NCBI GenBank assembly: GCA_020629355.1
Contig: JAHDDM010000044.1
Span: forward strand, 1-8,373
Reading direction: 5' to 3'
Length of the DNA: 8,373 nucleotides
DNA from: Rhodospirillaceae bacterium
GTDB lineage: Bacteria; Pseudomonadota; Alphaproteobacteria; JABSOH01
Of the stretch, positions 6,301 through 8,373 are shown piece by piece. Both the position numbers and the translations under genes were made by a program. How positions within the stretch are numbered: the stretch's first letter is position 1; each line of letters begins with the position of its first letter. Below the pieces are notes generated by a model. That model was not told the DNA's origin. It searched no databases and saw only the letters and a list, made by a program, of their open reading frames with translations.

Positions 6301-7770
6301 CTATTCAGCAGCCTTGGTGGTTTTCTTCTTGGCAGGTGCTTTTTTCGCTGGAGCTTTCTTGGCTGGCTCTTTTTTGGCGGCGGCTTTTTTCGCTGCTGGC
6401 TTTTTCTTGGCTGCTGGCTTTGCCTTGGCTGTGCTTGTCGCCTTATCCTGATCGGCTTGCATGGCTTCAAACTCGTTCAGGCTCACCTCTTTGTCCTCTG
6501 GCTTGATCATCTCGAGCATAACACGCACCATCGCACTTTCATGGGCGCGGGACTGAAGCTGTTGCATTGCCTCCTGATTCTTTTGAACATGCTCGATAAA
6601 TTGCTGCTCGTAACCACGGAATTCACGGGCTTCTTCGGTCAGTTGCGTGCGCAAGTCGTCTTCGGTCAATTCCACCTTCAGCTTCTTGCCAAATTCCGCC
6701 AGAATCAATGCCAAACGGACACGACGTTCTGCAATCTTGCGGAGGTCTGCAAGACCTTCTTCTTCAGATTGCGCCATTTCTACTGGCGACAGAGAACCTG
6801 CCTCGCGGGCTTTTTTGTATTCGCCTTCAAGCTGAGTATATTCCGCATCCAGCATTTCATCTGCAATCGCAATTTCGTGCTTTTCATCCAGTAAATCAAA
6901 CAGATCACGCCGAAGCTGATCATTGCTCAGACGCGCGTAATCTTGACTCATCTGACCACTGATCGCGGCTTTCAATGCCGCAAGATCATCCAGACCCACC
7001 TGTTGCGCCAGAGCATCGTTCAATTCTGGCAAAACAAAATCATGGATATCCTGCACCGTCACCGCAAAAACGGCTTCTTTCCCTGCAAGGTCTGCTTGAC
7101 CGTAATTCTCAGGGAAAGTGACCGTAATATCGCCCTGATCCCCTTTATTCATGCCCACTATCTGGTCTTCAAAACCTGGAATAAACTGGTTTGAACCCAA
7201 TTCAAGACGATGGCCTTCGGCGGCACCACCGTCAAATTTCTCGCCGTCAACACTGCCAACAAAATCAATGACCACCAAGTCACCCTGCTTTGCTTTGCGC
7301 TTGCGCTTGATCGGCGCGCTGGTGCGCATGTTTTTACGAACATCTTCAAGAGCGGCAGCAATTTTCTCGTCTTCAGGCGTGATCACATAGCGGGTTGGCG
7401 ATAATGTCTTCAAATCAACCAGTTCAATATCACCCACCAGAATAAAGGCCGCCGTGAACGTCAAGCCTTTCTTGGGATCAAAATCCTGAATCTCAAGCTT
7501 TGGCTGCATGGCAGGGCTAAGGGTATGTTCAGCGACTAAATCTCGTACTGTCTCATCGACTAATTTCTCAATCAATTCGCCGTGAATACGCTCGCCGAAA
7601 CGTTGGCGCATAATCCGCAAAGGCACTTTGCCTGGACGGAAACCAGGGACGTTTACCTCAGGGATCAATTCTGTCAAACGCGCGTCAACCTTTGCGCTGT
7701 AGTCATCTGCAGAAAATTCTACGGTAAAATCGCGGTGTAAAGCATCTTCGCGGGTAATTTCAATTTTCAT
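6301..7770 (-). CDS. tig: Trigger factor, ribosome-associated chaperone and peptidyl-prolyl isomerase
   Basis: Trigger factor binds ribosomal protein L23 at the exit tunnel, shields nascent chains and catalyses proline isomerisation. The 489-residue protein shows the ribosome-docking signature GFRPGKVP at 43-50, an FKBP-type PPIase domain at about 161-243 ([32 protein letters not shown]) and a helical C-terminal substrate-binding domain at about 248-425. Residues 444-489 form a tail of repeated Ala, Lys and Pro ([16 protein letters not shown] at 468-483), resembling histone H1 tails and absent from E. coli trigger factor. The start is ATG 7770, with AAGGA 6 bases upstream; the frame is open to a TTG at 7776, which abuts the Shine-Dalgarno and is rejected. 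It is followed by clpP after 20 bases and preceded by ytoQ on the same strand after 131 bases. Confidence 0.97.
   Translation of the reverse strand: MKIEITREDALHRDFTVEFSADDYSAKVDARLTELIPEVNVPGFRPGKVPLRIMRQRFGERIHGELIEKLVDETVRDLVAEHTLSPAMQPKLEIQDFDPKKGLTFTAAFILVGDIELVDLKTLSPTRYVITPEDEKIAAALEDVRKNMRTSAPIKRKRKAKQGDLVVIDFVGSVDGEKFDGGAAEGHRLELGSNQFIPGFEDQIVGMNKGDQGDITVTFPENYGQADLAGKEAVFAVTVQDIHDFVLPELNDALAQQVGLDDLAALKAAISGQMSQDYARLSNDQLRRDLFDLLDEKHEIAIADEMLDAEYTQLEGEYKKAREAGSLSPVEMAQSEEEGLADLRKIAERRVRLALILAEFGKKLKVELTEDDLRTQLTEEAREFRGYEQQFIEHVQKNQEAMQQLQSRAHESAMVRVMLEMIKPEDKEVSLNEFEAMQADQDKATSTAKAKPAAKKKPAAKKAAAKKEPAKKAPAKKAPAKKKTTKAAE
6304..6441 (-). other. Lys/Ala/Pro-rich H1-like tail of trigger factor
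   Basis: This 46-residue segment (residues 444-489 of tig) is made almost entirely of Lys, Ala, Pro and a few Thr, Ser and Glu, with short repeats of the AKK and APAKK type. It is strongly basic and expected to be disordered. Similar tails occur on some other alphaproteobacterial proteins, where they are thought to bind nucleic acid. Here contact with rRNA or the nucleoid is inference. At the DNA level the repeats make the segment prone to length change. Confidence 0.8.
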
Positions 7771-7781
7771 AATCAATCCTT

Positions 7782-7795
7782 GGCGCGCTTGCGCC
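7782..7795 (-). promoter_or_regulatory. Short GC hairpin in the tig leader
   Basis: GGCGC (7782-7786) and GCGCC (7791-7795) form a perfect 5-bp GC stem with a 4-base loop. In the tig mRNA the 3' arm ends immediately before the AAGGA Shine-Dalgarno (7777-7781), with the ATG at 7770. The hairpin does not cover the ribosome-binding site but abuts it, so it could modulate initiation or protect the 5' end. Read on the plus strand it is followed by TTTATTT, but no plus-strand gene ends there, so a terminator reading is unlikely. Confidence 0.4.
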
Positions 7796-7901
7796 TTTAT
7801 TTGTTAATGTACTGCCAAGAAGCAGAGTGCAGATGAGAAAAACACTTAATCAAGGGGTAAAGTCAAGTGAAAAAGTCCCATCATCCATAAAGAGCTTGGC
7901 T

Positions 7902-8348
7902 TTATTTGGGTAAAGTGCCATCCAGCACGTAATGCAGTGCCTGTGCAATCTGCTCTGGCTTTTCCGCAACCACCAATGCGGCAGCATCAATTTCCTTGAG
8001 CGCATGTTGATGTTCGGGGCGTTGCAGCACCATAATAGGCGTATCCAAAGCCGCCGCGTATCCCGCATCAAAGGCAGCATTCCACTGTTTGTATTTCTCG
8101 CCAAAGCAGACCACGACAATATCGGCTTCCTGAATACCTTTGCGGATACGAATGGCGTTTAATTTTGCCGCCTTGTGATCGTGCCAGAATTTATTGTCTT
8201 CAGGTCCCAAGATAGCCACACCGCAATCATCAGAATCGGCATGATTGGTATTTGGGCTATGGAAAGCAATCGGTAGCCCTGCACAGGCGGCAATAATCTC
8301 TTCGCGCCAATTCGTATGAATTTCCCCCGCGAGGTAAACATCAAGCAT
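7902..8348 (-). CDS. ytoQ: YtoQ family protein, nucleoside 2-deoxyribosyltransferase-like fold
   Basis: This 148-residue protein belongs to the YtoQ family, named after a Bacillus subtilis protein of unknown function. Visible family motifs are VYLAGEIHTNWREEI at 4-18, ADIVVVCFGEKYKQWN at 75-90 and FDAGYAAALDTPIMVL at 93-108. The plan, an N-terminal strand with GEI(H), a central AD(I/F)VV strand and a GYA-x-A-x-x-TP strand, resembles the nucleoside 2-deoxyribosyltransferase/LOG-like Rossmann fold. Where deoxyribosyltransferases carry the nucleophile Glu before the GYA motif, this protein has D94, so the reaction may differ or be absent. It is cytosolic, with no signal or membrane segment. The start is firm: AAGGA lies 6 bases before the ATG. 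It lies upstream of tig on the same strand, but 131 bases and a GC hairpin separate them. No substrate is proposed. Confidence 0.87.
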   Translation of the reverse strand: MLDVYLAGEIHTNWREEIIAACAGLPIAFHSPNTNHADSDDCGVAILGPEDNKFWHDHKAAKLNAIRIRKGIQEADIVVVCFGEKYKQWNAAFDAGYAAALDTPIMVLQRPEHQHALKEIDAAALVVAEKPEQIAQALHYVLDGTLPK

Positions 8349-8373
8349 ATGTATTCCTTTTCTTATTTCTATA

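Noticed and set aside
6184..6894. Long plus-strand open frame of 236 codons
   Set aside because: It is antisense to tig and clpP. Its Phe/Leu/Trp-rich product arises from the complement of the Lys/Ala repeats, and both minus-strand genes are unmistakable.
7771..7901. Heat-shock sigma factor promoter upstream of tig
   Set aside because: CTTGAC and CTTGAT occur on the minus strand, but no CCCAT-type -10 box lies at an acceptable distance.
7887..7905. Inverted repeat ATAAAG/CTTTAT at the ytoQ stop codon as a terminator
   Set aside because: The stem is AT-rich, has a 7-base loop and lacks a following U-run on the minus strand, so it would be a weak terminator at best.

Overview
The window holds eight complete protein-coding genes on a chromosome that looks alphaproteobacterial. 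The strongest taxonomic marker is a TrcR-type (DUF1013/COG3820) regulator, a family I know essentially from Alphaproteobacteria. A Tat-exported enzyme and a trigger factor with a Lys/Ala/Pro-rich tail also fit. Base composition is roughly balanced, not GC-rich, so a high-GC Sphingomonas or Caulobacter type is less likely; I cannot name a genus. No rRNA, tRNA, CRISPR array, insertion sequence or phage gene is visible. No gap between genes exceeds 300 bases.

Left third (1-2880): a compact accessory-looking cassette. A membrane-anchored LytTR transcriptional regulator (+ strand, GTG start at 2119) is transcribed away from a two-gene minus-strand operon. That operon encodes a small secreted DUF2141 protein and a Tat-exported carotenoid oxygenase with all its iron-binding His residues. 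The 152-base divergent region between them carries three copies of GATATG/CATATC and a GTTTACG inverted repeat, good candidates for the regulator's operator. The simplest reading is that a membrane sensor controls periplasmic cleavage of carotenoids, apocarotenoids or related aromatic polyenes. This is the most interesting part of the window.

Middle (2869-5644): core functions. trcR (minus) overlaps the end of the LytTR gene tail to tail. It shares a 169-base divergent region with a penicillin-binding-protein-type D-Ala-D-Ala carboxypeptidase (plus), which is followed by truA (tRNA pseudouridine synthase, plus).

Right third (5651-8348): three minus-strand genes reading ytoQ, then tig (trigger factor), then clpP. 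tig and clpP are 20 bases apart and probably co-transcribed, pairing a ribosome-bound chaperone with a protease core. clpX, the common next gene, is not present: truA ends convergently 6 bases after clpP.

Start corrections from ribosome-binding sites: carotenoid oxygenase at 1542, LytTR regulator at GTG 2119, tig at ATG 7770. In each case a longer frame is open, but the shorter start has the Shine-Dalgarno site at proper spacing. No convincing Rho-independent terminator was found.
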